From Batkoa obscura (lineage: Eukaryota; Entomophthoromycota; Entomophthoromycetes; Entomophthorales; Batkoaceae), in contig JASVEC010000008.1 of the NCBI GenBank assembly GCA_030770535.1, positions 248,001-312,000 on the forward strand: 64,000 nucleotides of DNA. Reading direction: 5' to 3'. This document shows positions 61,603 to 64,000 of this stretch, piece after piece; within the stretch, counting starts at the first letter, position 1, and each line of letters begins with the position of its first letter. The notes under the pieces are model-generated. The model did not search any database. It had not been told where the DNA came from and saw only the letters and a program-made list of their open reading frames with translations. The position numbers and the translations under genes are program-made.

Positions 61603-62245
61603 TCTTTTTATAAAACTTCTAATTACACGATATTACTATTTATCCTTATCAGTATTAGTATCAAATATTACCTTTATAAATTTTAAAAAATTTCAAAGAT
61701 TGTTATCGGTTGATAAAAAATTTCGAAGTTCAATTTATAACACTAAGCGTGGGTATTTTTTACAAGCTTTGATTTGTCATTATTTTAAAATAACCAATCA
61801 CTTTGTACTGCTTTTGGTTTTGATTACCTATCTTTTTTTTTCTTACAAAAAATTTTGAGTCTCTCCCATAATTTAATCACACCTTAATCTTATTCCTATT
61901 TATCCCTGATTTTTTATTTGATAAATAAACTCTGATTGTAATATTAAGAGTTTAATATTATAATATTACTTTTAAATATAAACTATTAGAAAAAGAAGCT
62001 TCTTTATATTGATGATTAATTGGTATATAAAGGATGATAATAAAACTACTATTTAAACACTTAAATTTTTAGTAATTGGCTTTGGACGAGCTCTATTTTG
62101 ATTCCTTTTGAATTTGGAACTTATACGTATCATTAGAAAGCATAATAGTAGTATATATCTCCTATTTTTAGGATATGATATTTAATTTCATTTTTGATCA
62201 TTTTATTAGAGTCGATATTATACTAATTAATAAATGATAATAAAT

Positions 62246-62350
62246 ATATGGGGATGTCTCTTTTTGTTTAAGAAATTTACTAACATCTTTTCCGCTCAAT
62301 AGCACTTGAAAAAATGGAAAAATAATGAACTCAAAAAAAACATCCCATAT
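62246..62350 (-). mobile_element. Foldback MITE copy 15
   Basis: Complete copy with ends ATATGGGGATGTC and ACATCCCATAT; the core is slightly shortened. Confidence 0.87.
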
Positions 62351-62623
62351 AATTAAATATAGCATATATAGTTATGAAATAAAATAGCATGAATACAAAC
62401 CAGAAAATAATTTAAATATTTTTCAAGCCCAATTTCAGTTCTCTATTAATAGTTTAGTAAACACAATGTAGCTGAGCTGGTTTAAATCAATCTTAAAAAG
62501 CAGTGATTTTAAAACTAGTCATTTGGTTGGTTGATTTTTTGAAGCTTGCTGCTTAAAAAAAATTGATTTACACTGATGTTTCTAATCTAAACTGGAAGAT
62601 TATTTATGAACAAATATAATCTG

Positions 62624-62730
62624 ATATGAGGATGTTTTTTTTGGTTTCATTACTTTTTCCATTTTTTAAGCGCTATTTGAGCGGAAAGATTGTTAGTAAA
62701 ATTCTTAAACAAAAAAACACATCCCCATAT
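62624..62730 (+). mobile_element. Foldback MITE copy 16
   Basis: Among the best-preserved copies, 107 bp, ATATGAGGATGT to ACATCCCCATAT. Confidence 0.92.
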
Positions 62731-62913
62731 GTTACTATTATTATTATTATTATCGTAGTGTCTTATTCTTATATTAATTTTAAATTACTTGTAAAACTTT
62801 TTATTATTTTAATAATGACATATATAAAAGTTATAATTGAAACTAAAAAGTAATATTTATAAACTTTTAATAAATAAATTATTAATTTATATTTTAACTT
62901 TATAAAAATAAAT

Positions 62914-63018
62914 ATATGGAGGTGTTTTTTTTTGACTTCATTTTTTTCATCTTTTAAGTGCCATTTGAACGGAAAAATTGGTAGTAAAATCCTTAAACAA
63001 AAAAATACATCCCCATAT
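62914..63018 (+). mobile_element. Foldback MITE copy 17
   Basis: Complete copy with ends ATATGGAGGTGT and ACATCCCCATAT, 184 bp after copy 16. Confidence 0.88.
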
Positions 63019-63181
63019 TAATAATAATAATTAAACTGAAAATATATTAAAATATATTTGTTTATAATATTTTTTTAATATTATAAACTTTAATATAAGT
63101 TAACTGATTTTTAAAGCAGCAAATTATAAAAAAACTAGTAAATAAATAATAGTTGTAAAAATTTTATAAATAATTACATAA

Positions 63182-63643
63182 TGTGAAAGTTAGTACCCAG
63201 TAGTAGGAGTTAAAAGCAGTTCTTGGTTGATTAACTTGCCTTGAGTTGAAGGGTCTTAGTTTATATAACTAAGATAGACTTAAATGAATAAGAATAATAC
63301 GTAATAAGTTACGAATTATGTAAAACAAATATAATAGACAATACTACTGTAAAGTCTACGTAAGATGTTGTCAGAAAGACTTAGTGGCTTTATTAATGGT
63401 AAGATATCAGGGAGTAATTCAGTTAAAAAGTCTCGAGTCATCATGTTGAAGGATCTCTTTTATATTCCAATAAGTATGGATATCAAAACGAGAGGATAAT
63501 ATTGTTTGCAATGTGAAGTTATAAATTCTCGCAGCAAATCAAAATAAGGGACTCTGACTCGATTGTGTTTGAACTTGAGAACACAACAACTTAAATGATT
63601 GATAACATAATCAATCCGAGAGCTGATAAAGCAATATTTCACA
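63182..63643 (+). mobile_element. Solo LTR, subtype B
   Basis: Fossil LTR of 462 bp, TGTGAAAGTTAGTACCCAG to ATATTTCACA, closely similar to the copy at 58957. The flanks share ATAA on both sides. No internal part is present. Confidence 0.8.
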
Positions 63644-63659
63644 ATAATTGAATTTTAAT

Positions 63660-63752
63660 AATTAGGGGCGTTTTTTCGGTTTTATCACTTTTTCCATCTT
63701 TTAAGCAGAAAAATTTTTAATAGAATTTTTAAATATAAAAATACATCCCTAA
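63660..63752 (+). mobile_element. Foldback MITE copy 18, diverged
   Basis: A shorter and more diverged copy (AATTAGGGGCGT to ACATCCCTAACT) lacking part of the core, 16 bp after the solo LTR. Confidence 0.75.
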
Positions 63753-64000
63753 CTATATTAAATATTATTAAAACTGTTAATTTTCCAATGTTATATTTAA
63801 ATTATAATATCAAAATAAGATGAATGGCTTAAAAAAGCCTAAAATTTACTTTAATAAAATAAAAAATAGGTTTAAAAAAAAACATTAGTTAAATTAAAAA
63901 GCAAAATTAAATTAACTAACTTTAACCTTAACTTTAATTAATATACTTAAATAAAACATAATATAGTGTTTTGAATTATGCTTTAAAGTCTTATTTTTAT

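Larger units (their letters stand above)
61603..64000. other. Repeat-rich region at the window end
   Basis: No gene is supported. The region holds MITE copies at 62246, 62624, 62914 and 63660 and a solo LTR at 63182. Confidence 0.7.

Overview
This window looks like nuclear DNA of a very AT-rich fungus. The evidence is a GPI-anchored GH72 glucanosyltransferase, a Zn2Cys6 transcription factor, an NPR/HAL5-type kinase and many spliceosomal introns of about 40-90 nt with GTAAG-type donors and TAG acceptors. Every spliced model given here keeps one open frame across all its joins, using the standard code. Lineage-specific F-box/leucine-rich and glutathione S-transferase (GST) genes, universal-stress proteins and animal-like eIF2A and Rex1 would suit an early-diverging lineage such as Entomophthoromycotina (Conidiobolus-like). 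That placement is inference; no rRNA was found to settle it.

I model 19 apparently intact protein genes. Left part (0.8-17 kb): a GST convergent with the GH72 gene, an F-box/LRR gene, two decayed GST copies, a tandem pair of universal-stress-protein genes, Rex1 exonuclease and a divergent profilin. Middle (17-33.7 kb): poor in genes and rich in repeats. It holds one intact GST, a protein kinase, several decayed GST copies, a decayed profilin copy, four-part clusters of solo LTRs and small hairpin transposons. Core (33.7-55.7 kb): a housekeeping block with a zinc-cluster regulator, eIF2A, proteasome beta-1, a PUF RNA-binding protein, a hot-dog dehydratase, Pex11, a sirtuin of the Hst2/SIRT2 class, a WD40-inositol 5-phosphatase and a secreted DJ-1/PfpI protein. 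Right part (55.7-64 kb): repeat-rich, with only pyruvate dehydrogenase E1-alpha.

Three mobile families account for most of the structured non-coding DNA. (1) An approximately 105-bp foldback MITE, 18 copies, with ends like TATGGGGATGT and usually TA at the junctions. (2) Solo LTRs of about 460-545 bp (TGTGAAAG...TTTCACA), six copies in two subtypes, with no internal region in the window. (3) A longer AT-rich element that begins GGATGTCC and shares its outer end with the MITE. A striking feature is the GST graveyard: two intact genes and at least seven relics, several of which still show the ancestral exon plan.

No operon logic applies. Functional links are loose: Pex11 and the dehydratase converge at one locus, and eIF2A lies just upstream of the proteasome gene on the same strand. 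No tRNA, rRNA cluster, CRISPR or complete retroelement was found.
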